A DNA stretch of 24,613 nt from Janthinobacterium lividum (GTDB taxonomy: Bacteria; Pseudomonadota; Gammaproteobacteria; Burkholderiales; Burkholderiaceae_D). The notes beneath the pieces are model-generated. The model ran no database searches, was not told where the DNA came from, and saw only the letters and a program-made list of their open reading frames with translations. The DNA lies in the NCBI GenBank assembly GCA_945864765.1, contig CAMBDR010000005.1, forward strand, positions 1 to 24,613. The letters run 5' to 3'. Below, one piece after another: positions 1 to 9,039 of the stretch. The position numbers were made by a program, and so were the translations under genes. How positions within the stretch are numbered: the first letter of the stretch is position 1; each line of letters starts with the position of its first letter.

Positions 1-207
1 TGGGAGCAAGTGATTGAACTCGCTGGCCAAGGCCTATTTATGGCGAAAACAAGTGGCCGCAATGCATGGGTTGGATTTATTGCCGATAGCGCCATCCCAA
101 CCGATATCAAGCTGCGCAACCTGCTGCACGCCCCCCAGGAGATCGCCGACGATGGTTTTATCCACATCGTCTCCAACTTGAACGGTGCAGGGAGGGCCAA
201 ATTTTGA
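1..207 (+). CDS. C-terminal end of a GGDEF (diguanylate cyclase-like) protein, partial
   Basis: Only the last 68 codons are in the window; the frame is open from base 1, so the gene starts to the left. The segment reading ELAGQGLFMAKTSGRNAWVG matches the final helix and strand of GGDEF domains, typically ADxALYxAKxxGRN. A roughly 40-residue tail follows. Catalytically active members make cyclic di-GMP from two GTP, but the GGDEF signature itself lies outside the window, so activity cannot be judged. The TGA stop at 205-207 overlaps the TTG start of the next gene, which suggests translational coupling with the solute-binding protein. An adenylate/guanylate cyclase of another class is less likely given the AKxxGRN motif. 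Confidence 0.7.
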   Translation, partial: WEQVIELAGQGLFMAKTSGRNAWVGFIADSAIPTDIKLRNLLHAPQEIADDGFIHIVSNLNGAGRAKF

Positions 208-1115
208 AACGCAGGGTGATCTGGCTAGTCTTTTTTTGCAGTGTACTCATGGCAGCACTGGTGCCGCTGCACGCCAGTAACGATAGCGATAGCGATACGC
301 TGAAAAAAGTACGCCGCACTGGTGAATTGGTCATCGGCTATTATGAGGGTGAAATTCCTTTTTCTTATGTGGATGGCAAAGGCAATGTGGTTGGCTACTC
401 CTGGGACATTATACAAAAAATAATTCCAAGCATTAAGAAGCACTTGCAATTGGATAATTTAAAAATTACGCCACAAGTTTTAACTTTGCAAAATCGCTTT
501 GCCATGATTCAAAACGGCCGGGTCGATCTCGAATGCGCCGCCAGCACCCATACCCGGCAGCGAGAACAAAGCGTCAACTTTTCCAATACCATTTTCATCA
601 GTTCCATTCGTTTAATGACCAACCGAAATTCAGGTATCCGCGACATTCCGGATTTGGCGAATCGAACCATCGTGACAAAGTCAACCGCGACCGCAGAACA
701 ACTGATTAGCAAAATCAAGCTGGCAAAAAATATTGATTTCAAAACCATTGTCGCCTTCGACCGCAGCACCAGCCCACTCATGCTGTTACAAACTGGTCAG
801 GCCGATGCGTATTTACTCGACGATGCCCTACTTTATGGCGTGATTAATGAATCGTGGCGACCGGACGAATGGCTGGTGACCGGGCAAGCACAATCATTTG
901 AAGCTTATGGCTGCATGATGCGCCATGGGGATAACGCATTCAAGCGCGTCATTGATCAGGCGATTGCCGATTTAATGAAGTCAGGCGAGGTGGAGCGACT
1001 CTACCAAAAATGGTTTATGTCGCCCATTCCGCCAAAAGGCCGTACCCTGGAATTTCCACTCAGCAGTTTAATGAAGAATTTATTTAATCGCCCCGGCGAT
1101 CAACCCTATCAATAG
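204..1115 (+). CDS. Periplasmic family-3 solute-binding protein (amino-acid type)
   Basis: This is a 303-aa extracellular solute-binding protein of the SBP_bac_3 family. Residues 1-24 form a signal peptide (MKRR, a hydrophobic core, then a predicted cut after LHA). The mature part begins with the family hallmark GELVIGYYEGEIPFSYVDGK and continues with GYSWDI, a TRQREQSVNFSNT segment and a DIPDLANRTIVTKST segment, as in polar amino-acid binding proteins such as GltI. The TTG start at 204 is chosen because it precedes the signal peptide and a GGGAGG box lies at 190-195; an in-frame GTG at 216 would shorten the signal. No permease or ATPase gene adjoins it. It sits between a GGDEF gene and a Cache-domain histidine kinase, so a sensory role presenting ligand to that kinase is possible (inference). 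Confidence 0.85.
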   Translation: MKRRVIWLVFFCSVLMAALVPLHASNDSDSDTLKKVRRTGELVIGYYEGEIPFSYVDGKGNVVGYSWDIIQKIIPSIKKHLQLDNLKITPQVLTLQNRFAMIQNGRVDLECAASTHTRQREQSVNFSNTIFISSIRLMTNRNSGIRDIPDLANRTIVTKSTATAEQLISKIKLAKNIDFKTIVAFDRSTSPLMLLQTGQADAYLLDDALLYGVINESWRPDEWLVTGQAQSFEAYGCMMRHGDNAFKRVIDQAIADLMKSGEVERLYQKWFMSPIPPKGRTLEFPLSSLMKNLFNRPGDQPYQ

Positions 1116-1166
1116 CTTACCCATCACCAATATGATGCTCATTCATTTATTCTAACCGGGCGCGCC

Positions 1167-3644
1167 ATGTTCAAACGACGAGCACTGTTTCATAAGTACG
1201 CACTGATCTTTGGTAGCCTGGTCAGTGGCTCGCTGTTGATCTCAGGTTTGGTTGGCATTCATTTTTCATACCAGGATCATCGACTGGCGATGGCGCAGTT
1301 ACAACAAGAAAAAGCCAACACCGCTGCGGTTTGGATTAGCCATTTTCTGGCCGATCTGGAGCAACAAATTGCCTTCACCATGCCGCGCAAACCGGGTTTG
1401 GATGCGCTGGCACAACGACGACTCGAAATTGAAATTTTGCGCCAAATACCGATGGTGAATCAAATCATTCTGCTGGATCAATCGGGTCACGAACAAATTC
1501 GAATCTCGCGCCTGGGCCAGGATATTGTTGGCAGCAATCGCGATCTGTCGCAAGAAGCCTGGTTTCGCAAGGTCAAACCCAACCAAACCTGGCATAGCCC
1601 CATCAGCTTCACCCCCAATAATGAACCCACGATGATGATTGCCATGGCGGTGGGGCCGCACGAAGCCGGGATTACGGTGGTGCAAGTGAATCTCGACTTT
1701 TTGCTCGATGGCATTACCCGCATCAAGGTTGGGCAGGCGGGCTATACCTATGTGGTCGATAATGCCGGCTTTTTAATTGCTCACCCGGATTTGTCATTGG
1801 TTTTAAAGAAAACCAATTTATCCCAACTTAAGCAAATAAAACAAGCGCGTGACAATTTAAAAAGCGGCACCTTAATGCAATTGCAGGGCGTGAACCTGGA
1901 AGGTGCCAAAGTGTTTACCGCCTATAGCGCGATTGCGCAATTGGGTTGGACCGTGTTTGTCGAACAACCCCAGGCTGAAGCCATGGCGGCACTGCAAAGC
2001 TCGGTGTTAGGTGCCACATTTTTATTGCTGGTGGGTTTGGTAACGACTATCATCGTCAGTATGATTTTGGTTCGTAAGATGGTGGTGCCCATTCATGCCC
2101 TCAAAGAAGGAGCAAATCGCATCGGTTCGGGTGCGCTCGAATATCGGATACAGGTCAAAACCGGCGACGAACTGGAAGAATTGGCCGACCAATTCAATCG
2201 CATGGCGGCGCAATTACAGGAGTCTTACCTTAACCTGGAACAAAAGGTGGCAAGTCGCACCCATGAATTGGTGCTGGAAAAAGAAAAAGTCGAGCTGGCG
2301 CACCATCACATTGCTTTACTCAGCGATATCGGGCGGGATATTACAGGCAGCTTGAACCGGGAAGATATCATGCACAGCCTGTACCGCCACATCCACGATT
2401 TAATGGGATTAAAAAGCTTTGGTATCGGCTTTTATTTACCGGAAAAACAAGTCATTGAATTCCCGTTTGTCATCAATAACGGTATCCGGATCGAACCCTA
2501 TTCACGCGATATGCGTAACCCCAAGCAATTCGCCGTATGGTGTGTGATGCATCGTAAAGAAATCTTCATCAATGAACGCGAACAAGATACGCCGCAATAT
2601 ATTCCCGACCTTGATTTTGAGAGCGAGCGCCGTTTTTTCAAAATCGGAGACGATGAGCAATTTGCCGAGTCAGGAATGTATGTACCGATGCGACTGAAGG
2701 ACAAAGTGGTGGGCGTGATTTCAGTTCAACACCCGCAAAAACACCAGTATCTGCGCTTTCACCTGGACATCTTGCGCACTCTGGCCTCCTACGCCGCCGT
2801 CGCGCTCGATAACGCCCACGCCTACGAGCAACTCAAAAGCGCCCAGGAGCAATTGGTATTCCAGGAAAAAATGGTATCCCTGGGCACGCTGACGGCGGGG
2901 GTCGCGCATGAAATCAACAACCCCGCCAATTTTGCCCATGTGGGCGCGTTTAATTTAAAAGCCGAGTTGGCGCATTTCCACCAGTTTTTATTGCAACTGG
3001 CGGGCGAGGAAGCCCCACCGGAGTTAATCCAAACCCTGCAAACCCGCATTGATGTGCTCAACCAACACCTTGCCACGATTAGCGAAGGCACCATCCGCAT
3101 CCGCGATTTGGTCAAGGATTTACGCACCTTTTCCCGGCTCGACGCAGATGAAAGCAAAGAAATTGCGATTGCCGATAGCCTACACTCCACCGTTAATCTG
3201 GTACGCATGCAATATATTGAATCGACCGATATTGCGCTCAATCTGGAAGCCAACCCCGTCATCGAATGCTGGCCAGCCCAACTCAATCAAGTGTTTATGA
3301 ATTTGATTGTCAATGCCTGTCAGGCGATTGAATCGCGCCAGCAACAGCAAGCCGGGCCGGGCTTATTATCCATTAGTAGTCGCGCCGATAACCAATGGCT
3401 CACGCTCACCTTCGAAGACAATGGTCTTGGCATGTCCAAGGACACCCAGGCCCATATTTTTGAGCCTTTTTTCACCACCAAAACGGTAGGTGAAGGCATG
3501 GGCATGGGCTTATCGATTTCCTTTGGCATTATTGAAAAACATCGCGGCAAAATGGAAGTGCAATCGACCCAGGGCGTGGGTAGCTGCTTTACCATCAAGC
3601 TACCATTGCGCCAAAGCGCCATGCCGGTTTTGGGGGCGCTATGA
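1167..3644 (+). CDS. Membrane sensor histidine kinase (dCache-HAMP-GAF-HisKA-HATPase)
   Basis: This 825-aa hybrid-free sensor kinase has a TM helix at about 12-32. A periplasmic double-Cache-like region follows at about 35-275 and includes GQAGYTYVVDNAGFLIAHPD. TM2 is at about 280-303 and HAMP at about 304-357, followed by a coiled coil. A GAF domain lies at about 376-545, then the dimerisation/phosphoacceptor domain with the H-box VAHEINNP (H581). The HATPase has N-box residues N712/N716, the G1 box DNGLGM (751-756) and a GEGMGMGLS G2 box, so it should be catalytically competent. The start at 1167 is the ATG before the basic MFKRR and TM1. Its 3' end overlaps the next kinase gene by 4 nt (ATGA). 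The cytoplasmic half is closely paralogous to that next kinase. No response regulator is adjacent, so the output partner is unknown. Confidence 0.92.
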   Translation: MFKRRALFHKYALIFGSLVSGSLLISGLVGIHFSYQDHRLAMAQLQQEKANTAAVWISHFLADLEQQIAFTMPRKPGLDALAQRRLEIEILRQIPMVNQIILLDQSGHEQIRISRLGQDIVGSNRDLSQEAWFRKVKPNQTWHSPISFTPNNEPTMMIAMAVGPHEAGITVVQVNLDFLLDGITRIKVGQAGYTYVVDNAGFLIAHPDLSLVLKKTNLSQLKQIKQARDNLKSGTLMQLQGVNLEGAKVFTAYSAIAQLGWTVFVEQPQAEAMAALQSSVLGATFLLLVGLVTTIIVSMILVRKMVVPIHALKEGANRIGSGALEYRIQVKTGDELEELADQFNRMAAQLQESYLNLEQKVASRTHELVLEKEKVELAHHHIALLSDIGRDITGSLNREDIMHSLYRHIHDLMGLKSFGIGFYLPEKQVIEFPFVINNGIRIEPYSRDMRNPKQFAVWCVMHRKEIFINEREQDTPQYIPDLDFESERRFFKIGDDEQFAESGMYVPMRLKDKVVGVISVQHPQKHQYLRFHLDILRTLASYAAVALDNAHAYEQLKSAQEQLVFQEKMVSLGTLTAGVAHEINNPANFAHVGAFNLKAELAHFHQFLLQLAGEEAPPELIQTLQTRIDVLNQHLATISEGTIRIRDLVKDLRTFSRLDADESKEIAIADSLHSTVNLVRMQYIESTDIALNLEANPVIECWPAQLNQVFMNLIVNACQAIESRQQQQAGPGLLSISSRADNQWLTLTFEDNGLGMSKDTQAHIFEPFFTTKTVGEGMGMGLSISFGIIEKHRGKMEVQSTQGVGSCFTIKLPLRQSAMPVLGAL

Positions 3645-6004
3645 AATCCTGGATGCAATTATTGATCACCGTGGCCATCCTGGCGATTCTGGCACTCGGT
3701 TTCACCCTGTTCGGTGGCCTACCCAAGCTGGCAGCTGGCATCGGCTTGGCATTTGGCATAGGTAGTATGGCGCTCTCGGTGCTACTCTTGGTGCAACTAC
3801 GCAAACAACAACGCCTGGCTGAAAAACTTGATTTGGCACTGAAAGAACAGCAAGACCTGCAAGACAATGCGGCGGTAGGCATTGGTTTGGTACGATCCCA
3901 CCGAATTGTGCGATGCAACCGGGGCCTGGAAGAAATGATGGGCTATGCCAATAACGAACTTGACGGCCAGCCTGCCAGCCTACTATATCTGAGCCAGGCC
4001 AATTATGATGAAGCCAGTGCACAAATTGCCATGGCACTACAGCATGGCCAGCGCGCGATCGGTGAAATCACCATGCGGCGCAAAGATGGCAGCACGCTTT
4101 GGTGCGACTATCAGGTCAAACGCGCCAACGCCAACCATGGCTTAACCATCGTGGTACACGATATCTCGGCGCGCAAACAAATCGAAGCCTCGCTCAAGCA
4201 AGCCCTGTTGGAACAACAAGCGATTTTCGATAATGCCCATGCGGGTATCGTTTTTTTGAAAGATCGGGTGGTGCAGCGCTGCAACGCCGCGTTTGAAAAC
4301 ATGTTGGGTTACGATCCAGGCGAATTGACCGGACACTCGGCCCGGCAGTATTACCCCAATGATCAATTATGGTTATCCCACGGTATTTTATGGTATCCCT
4401 CATCGAGCTTACCGCAAACCTTTGACGAAGAATGGCAATATCAACGCAAAGATGGCAGCCTGATCTGGTGCAGCATTCATAGCAAGCTGATCGACCCGAA
4501 AGATTCTTCCAAGGGGGTGATTGCCTTGCATCTGGATATCACGGCAAGAAAAGCCAGCCAGGCCAAATTGGTGGAGGCCAAAAAAGGCTTGACGCGCAGC
4601 CTGATCGAAGTCGCGGAGCAAAAAGCCAATATCGAGCTGGCCCATCGCAATATTTCCATTTTGAGTGAAATCGGGCGCAAAATCACCGCCACCCTCGACC
4701 GGGAAACGATTATGAATATCGCCTATCGACATGTGCGGCAACTCATGCTGACCGATATCTTTGGCTTTGGCATGATTGATGAGGAACACAATATTCTGGA
4801 CTGCGTTTATTCGATGACCCAAGGCCAGCGTTGCATGTCTTATACCCGCCAACTGGATGATCCGAATCAACTCTCGATTTGGTGCATACGCCATCAAAGT
4901 GAGATTTTCATCAATGATATTGAGTCCGAAGCCAGCAAATATGTCGATAGTGCCGGACTGACAACGATTCATCTGGTGCGTCTGCAAGACAATGAAAAAG
5001 TTGCGCCGCCATTAGCCATGATCTACGTGCCGTTGATCGTCAATGAACGGGTGTTAGGCGTGATACGCGTGGGTAGCTTCACCAAAAACGCCTATCAACA
5101 AGTGCATCTCGACATGCTGGCCACACTCGCCTCGTATGCGGCGATTGCGCTGGATAATGCCGACACTTATCAAAAACTACAAAGTGCACAACAGCAATTG
5201 GTGTTCCAGGAAAAAATGGCCTCACTCGGTACACTCACCGCTGGCGTCGCGCACGAAATCAACAATCCGGCCAACTTTGCGCATTTGGGCACGTTTAATT
5301 TGAAATCCGAGTTGGCGCAATTCCATACCTTTTTGCTCGACCTGGCAGGCGATGATGCGCCGCCCGAGCTGGTAGAGAGTTTGCAGAGGCGCATTCAAGT
5401 GCTTAATGAACACTTGGCCACCATTACCGAAGGCACCACCCGGATTCGTGATCTGGTCAAAGATTTGCGCACTTTCTCGCGCCTGGATGAAGCGGAATGG
5501 AAGGCGGTGCCAATTATTGACAGCCTGAACGCCACCATCAATCTGGTACGCACCCAATATGCCAATACCGCCGAAATCCGCTGCCAACTGGATAGCAATC
5601 CGGTGCTCGATTGTTGGCCTGCGCAGTTGAATCAAGTGTTTATGAATCTGATTGTGAATGCCTGTCAAGCTATTGCCAGCCGTCAGCAGACCAATCCGAC
5701 GCCAGGCATCTTAAGCATTCGAAGTTGGCAGGATGGCAATTGGCTGGTTTTGGAATTTGAAGACAATGGCGGCGGCATGTCGGATGAAACCATCGCGCAT
5801 ATTTACGAACCGTTTTTCACAACCAAAACCGTGGGCGAAGGGACGGGCCTGGGTTTATCGATTTCATTTGGTATTATTGAAAAACATCGCGGCAGTATCA
5901 ATGTGCGCTCGGTGCTGGGGGAAGGGACTTGCTTTACGCTGCGCTTGCCTTTATCGGCTACCGTAACGGGCGCGGCTACTGGATTCCCGCCTGCGCGGGA
6001 ATGA
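3641..6004 (+). CDS. Sensor histidine kinase (2 TM-PAS-PAS-GAF-HisKA-HATPase), paralogue of the upstream kinase
   Basis: This 787-aa kinase has two closely spaced TM helices (about 6-25 and 29-51) with almost no periplasmic loop. Two PAS domains follow (about 68-183 and 190-305), each ending in a typical DISARK or DITARK motif. A GAF domain lies at about 335-505. The HisKA H-box is VAHEINNP (H538), and the HATPase carries NLIVNACQAI, DNGGGM and GEGTGLGLS. From the GAF domain to the end it aligns almost residue for residue with the upstream kinase, so the pair arose by duplication of the transmitter with exchange of the input. The ATG at 3641 overlaps the previous stop, indicating an operon. 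The last eight residues (TGFPPARE) and the stop codon come from a dRS3-like repeat and have no counterpart in the paralogue. Heterodimerisation with the paralogue is possible but unproven. Confidence 0.92.
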   Translation: MKSWMQLLITVAILAILALGFTLFGGLPKLAAGIGLAFGIGSMALSVLLLVQLRKQQRLAEKLDLALKEQQDLQDNAAVGIGLVRSHRIVRCNRGLEEMMGYANNELDGQPASLLYLSQANYDEASAQIAMALQHGQRAIGEITMRRKDGSTLWCDYQVKRANANHGLTIVVHDISARKQIEASLKQALLEQQAIFDNAHAGIVFLKDRVVQRCNAAFENMLGYDPGELTGHSARQYYPNDQLWLSHGILWYPSSSLPQTFDEEWQYQRKDGSLIWCSIHSKLIDPKDSSKGVIALHLDITARKASQAKLVEAKKGLTRSLIEVAEQKANIELAHRNISILSEIGRKITATLDRETIMNIAYRHVRQLMLTDIFGFGMIDEEHNILDCVYSMTQGQRCMSYTRQLDDPNQLSIWCIRHQSEIFINDIESEASKYVDSAGLTTIHLVRLQDNEKVAPPLAMIYVPLIVNERVLGVIRVGSFTKNAYQQVHLDMLATLASYAAIALDNADTYQKLQSAQQQLVFQEKMASLGTLTAGVAHEINNPANFAHLGTFNLKSELAQFHTFLLDLAGDDAPPELVESLQRRIQVLNEHLATITEGTTRIRDLVKDLRTFSRLDEAEWKAVPIIDSLNATINLVRTQYANTAEIRCQLDSNPVLDCWPAQLNQVFMNLIVNACQAIASRQQTNPTPGILSIRSWQDGNWLVLEFEDNGGGMSDETIAHIYEPFFTTKTVGEGTGLGLSISFGIIEKHRGSINVRSVLGEGTCFTLRLPLSATVTGAATGFPPARE
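5983..6002. repeat. dRS3/REP-like 20-bp inverted repeat at the 3' end of a kinase gene
   Basis: The 20 bases read ATTCCC(N8)GGGAAT. They form a perfect 8-bp stem (ATTCCCGC with GCGGGAAT) around a CTGC loop. This fits the dRS3 consensus described in Neisseria, and the extended form ending in GACGG recurs in many betaproteobacterial genomes. It overlaps the coding end of the upstream kinase, and the TGA stop (6002-6004) starts inside it. It may also act as a transcription barrier between the two convergent kinase genes, although no T-run follows. Confidence 0.8.
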
Positions 6005-6048
6005 CGGAAGGGATGGTGATGGGGTGATGGGGGACTGCATGGTCGCTG

Positions 6049-8055
6049 CTAATGTTGAATCGGCGCATCGACCGGGATGTCAATCACAAAAGTGACCCCC
6101 GCGCCCACTTCACTAAAGACACTGATATTGCCACCTAATAAAGAAGTCACGATATTGTAGCTGATATTCAAACCCAAACCCGTACCGCCACGCCCCAGTT
6201 TGGTGGTAAAAAATGGATCAAAAATGCGATTCATATGATGTTCGGCAATGCCGCAACCATTATCACTAAATTCCAGCACAACCCGCCCACCCATTGCCGC
6301 AGTGGCAGAAATGCGCATCACGCCGCCTTGCATATTGTCAAAGGCATGGGTCATTGCATTATTGATCAAAGCAATCAATACCTGTTCCACCGCACCGGGG
6401 TAGCTATCCATTTCAATCGTACCAGGCAAACGCAACTCCAGGGTATGGCCTGCGCTTTCTATTTTTTCATGCATCATGGTAAATACTTCGCGCACCAAAT
6501 GGCGCAAATTAAAGCTGCCGCGCTGAGCACTGGCTTGATCGATGGCAACTTGCTTAAAGTGAAGAATCGACTCAGCCGCCGTATTTAAGTTGCGCATCAT
6601 CAATTCGAGCGCATCAAAACTTTGCTGAATATACTGCACCAATTCACTGCGCGTCAACTGCCCCGCAGCAACTTTATCATTGGTATCCGAACTCATGTCT
6701 TTCAAGGTAGAGGCCATCATCATGCAATTACCCAGCGGGGTGTTTAATTCGTGTGCCACGCCCGCCACCAGCGAACCCAAGGCGGCCAGTTTTTCACTGC
6801 GGATTAAATCGGCGCGCGTCTCACTCAATTCGCGCACCAGTTTCTCCAATTGATGATTGATTTCCTGCGCTTCCACCTCAGCCCGTTTGCGATCCGTAAT
6901 TTCGGTCATGATGGTGATAAATTGCAGCATCTTACCGCTGCTATACAGCGTTTTGCCATGAATCAGGAAGGTGCGCCCATCCGGATTGGTACGCTCATAA
7001 CGGTGCGGGAGAAATTTACGCACAATGGCCATGCGCTCGGTAATGGCCTGCTCAATATCGCATTCAGCCTCCCCCTCCAACCCGCCGTGCTCCAGCATGA
7101 TGCGCAGCAAATCTTCATACGAGGCACCACTCACAAAACAGTAGGCTGGCAAGGTCAGCATATCCATCACGGCGGTATTCCACAACTGCAATTTTAAATC
7201 CGCATCGAACACGATAATGCCCGCCGGCATATTCTCCAGAATCTCACGCAAGAGCAAAGTTTGATGCCGCATTTGCTCCTGCATTGCATGCTGTTCGGTA
7301 ATATCCTGATAGGTGGTCACAAAACCACCGTTGCGAATCGGAATGCCGCGTACCTCCAGTACCGTACCATCGGGCCGGGTGCGTTCAAAATGATGCGCCT
7401 CAAACTTCAAGGCACGCTCCATGAAGGCTTGCAATTGTTGTTCCGGGGTGCGCCCCGGTTGAGGGCCATAATCACCCCGGGCAATATTAAAGCGCGCCAT
7501 ATCGGCCAAAGTGGGCGGATTATCGGGATCGAAAAAGTCTTCATCAAACCCGGTCAGGCGCAATAATTCATGATTCCACGAAACAAAGCGCAAATTGCGG
7601 TCAATAATCGTCACCCCACCGGGGAAATTATCCAACACGGTTTGAATTTCATGGCGCGTTGCCTGCAATTCTTTTTCCAACCGACGCAGGGGCGTGATAT
7701 GGCGCGCTGTCACCAGCACCCAGTGGCTATTGGCTGGATCGGGCCAGGTGAGATTAATCAAGGTGGTGGCCAATTGATCATCGGCCGATTGAAACTGCCA
7801 TTCGAAGTGCTGTAAGCCACCCTCCCGCGCAGCCAGAACATGCGCATCCCATACCGCAATCGAGGCATCGCCATTGGCCTGGAGCAAGGGGAAGTAGCCA
7901 TGAATCGAAGAACCCAGCAATTGCGCCGATTGAACGCCGAACAAGGTCGCCGCGCTATCATTGCAATCTAGCACGATCTGTCGATCAAGAATCAAGAATG
8001 ATTCATTGGCTTGTTGCATCAAAGCCCGATATAAAGAATCTGGCAATGGCGTCAT
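6049..8055 (-). CDS. Soluble PAS-domain sensor histidine kinase
   Basis: This 668-aa protein has no signal peptide or membrane segment and should be cytoplasmic. There are three PAS-like modules. The first is at about 5-125. The second and third (about 135-255 and 270-387) are of the PAS_7 type, with repeated ERTRPDG / ERTNPDG and DITE / EITD motifs. A coiled coil follows at about 388-420. The HisKA box is VAHELNTPLGN with the phosphoacceptor at H435, and the HATPase carries NNAMTHAF, DNGCGI and GGTGLGLN. Complete motifs suggest an active kinase. It is convergent with the tandem kinases (45-nt gap) and carries a different transmitter type, so it is not part of that duplication. The ATG at 8053-8055 has only a weak ribosome binding site. 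No cognate response regulator is in the window. Confidence 0.9.
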   Translation of the reverse strand: MTPLPDSLYRALMQQANESFLILDRQIVLDCNDSAATLFGVQSAQLLGSSIHGYFPLLQANGDASIAVWDAHVLAAREGGLQHFEWQFQSADDQLATTLINLTWPDPANSHWVLVTARHITPLRRLEKELQATRHEIQTVLDNFPGGVTIIDRNLRFVSWNHELLRLTGFDEDFFDPDNPPTLADMARFNIARGDYGPQPGRTPEQQLQAFMERALKFEAHHFERTRPDGTVLEVRGIPIRNGGFVTTYQDITEQHAMQEQMRHQTLLLREILENMPAGIIVFDADLKLQLWNTAVMDMLTLPAYCFVSGASYEDLLRIMLEHGGLEGEAECDIEQAITERMAIVRKFLPHRYERTNPDGRTFLIHGKTLYSSGKMLQFITIMTEITDRKRAEVEAQEINHQLEKLVRELSETRADLIRSEKLAALGSLVAGVAHELNTPLGNCMMMASTLKDMSSDTNDKVAAGQLTRSELVQYIQQSFDALELMMRNLNTAAESILHFKQVAIDQASAQRGSFNLRHLVREVFTMMHEKIESAGHTLELRLPGTIEMDSYPGAVEQVLIALINNAMTHAFDNMQGGVMRISATAAMGGRVVLEFSDNGCGIAEHHMNRIFDPFFTTKLGRGGTGLGLNISYNIVTSLLGGNISVFSEVGAGVTFVIDIPVDAPIQH

Positions 8056-8164
8056 ATCAGGATCGCGAGCATCATAAATGAAGGGAAAAATAGTCGATTG
8101 CCATAATTTCTGAAGGCAAGCCTAATAATACGCTGAATTACTGTAATACGCCTCGACACGGCTT

Positions 8165-8200
8165 GGGTTACGCAGTTCGCCCTGGTGAACTACGTAACTC
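8165..8200. repeat. Long imperfect palindrome between a kinase gene and a GntR-type regulator gene
   Basis: The arms GTTACGCAGTTC (8167-8178) and GAACTACGTAAC (8187-8198) are complementary except for one position. They are separated by 8 nt and extended outward by a G.T and a G-C pair. The surrounding GGGTTACG...CGTAAC words resemble mobile REP/MITE-type repeats common in proteobacteria, but I cannot show a second copy here. No T-run follows on either strand, so a simple intrinsic terminator is unlikely. It lies downstream of the regulator gene and upstream of the soluble kinase gene. Confidence 0.6.
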
Positions 8201-8289
8201 ATCGCCGAAAACACAACAATATACAACAAACCACAACCATCACAACTCAAACAAACACATGATATCCGAAATTGCAAACAACCCTATTC

Positions 8290-9039
8290 CTACTTTATTT
8301 CATGACCAATCGTTTCAGCAGAGCGCTGCAATATCGTCATCATCGTACTATGGGCCGCGACCGGATCACGCGCTACAATCGCATCCAGTACCGCTTTATG
8401 CAAAGGCAGCGAGTAAAATGCATCCTCAGTATTATTCGCCGACACCGTAAACATAATCCGTAAGCCTTCACGAATCATATTACCCAGGGGCACCAGTAAG
8501 TCATTGCCCGTGGCCGCCAAAATCGCTTCGTGAAATGTTAAATCGGAACTGATCCAATCATCCATATTGGTTGCCGTGGCCATGCGGTCATAGCAAGCAG
8601 TTAAATGAGCCAATTGCTCCGGCGTATGTTGCGTAGCAGCAAGTGAAGCGGCATACGGCTCAAACATTTGCCGCATTTGCATTAATTTTGGGGCAATTGC
8701 TTGAAAACCGCCATGTTCACAATACCAACCCAATACGTCTGGATCGAGCAAATTCCAGTCTTTGGCTGGGCGCACGCGCAAACCCACACGCGGACGCGAT
8801 TCGAGCAAGCCTTTTGCCGTCAGAATTTTAATCGCTTCGCGCATGGCCGTGCGCGATACGCCATTTTCTTTTAATAATTCGGCTTCATTTGGCATGATCG
8901 CGCCGGCCGTATATACGCCTGATACAATACCAATGCCCAGTTTGCGCACTAAAAAACCATGAATAGTACGCGAAGAAAAAGAAGAATTGGTTTGCCAATT
9001 AACGAAAGTGTCCACAGAATTCAAAGTCCCATCATCCAA
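8290..9039 (-). CDS. GntR-family transcriptional regulator, FadR subfamily (FCD domain)
   Basis: The ORF is 249 aa. A winged-helix domain lies at about 30-95, with the family motif MPNEAELLKENGVSRTAMRE followed by LTAKGLLESRPRVGLRVRP. The C-terminal all-helical FCD ligand-binding domain is at about 110-240, with putative metal/ligand residues in the DLTFHEAIL and LPLHKAVLDAI segments. Members repress or activate sugar-acid, organic-acid or fatty-acid genes; WNLLDPDVLGWY resembles the sugar-acid (DgoR/UxuR-like) branch, but the effector cannot be read from sequence. The start is uncertain: TTG at 9039, an in-frame TTG at 9024 and GTG at 9015 all precede the winged helix, and none has a strong ribosome binding site. 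A small palindrome (AATTGG-N4-CCAATT, 8985-9000) lies within the first codons. No target operon adjoins it. Confidence 0.88.
   Translation of the reverse strand: MDDGTLNSVDTFVNWQTNSSFSSRTIHGFLVRKLGIGIVSGVYTAGAIMPNEAELLKENGVSRTAMREAIKILTAKGLLESRPRVGLRVRPAKDWNLLDPDVLGWYCEHGGFQAIAPKLMQMRQMFEPYAASLAATQHTPEQLAHLTACYDRMATATNMDDWISSDLTFHEAILAATGNDLLVPLGNMIREGLRIMFTVSANNTEDAFYSLPLHKAVLDAIVARDPVAAHSTMMTILQRSAETIGHEIK

Noticed and set aside
4409..4987. 192-codon minus-strand frame inside the second kinase gene
   Set aside because: No family features; it is a shadow of a strongly supported gene.
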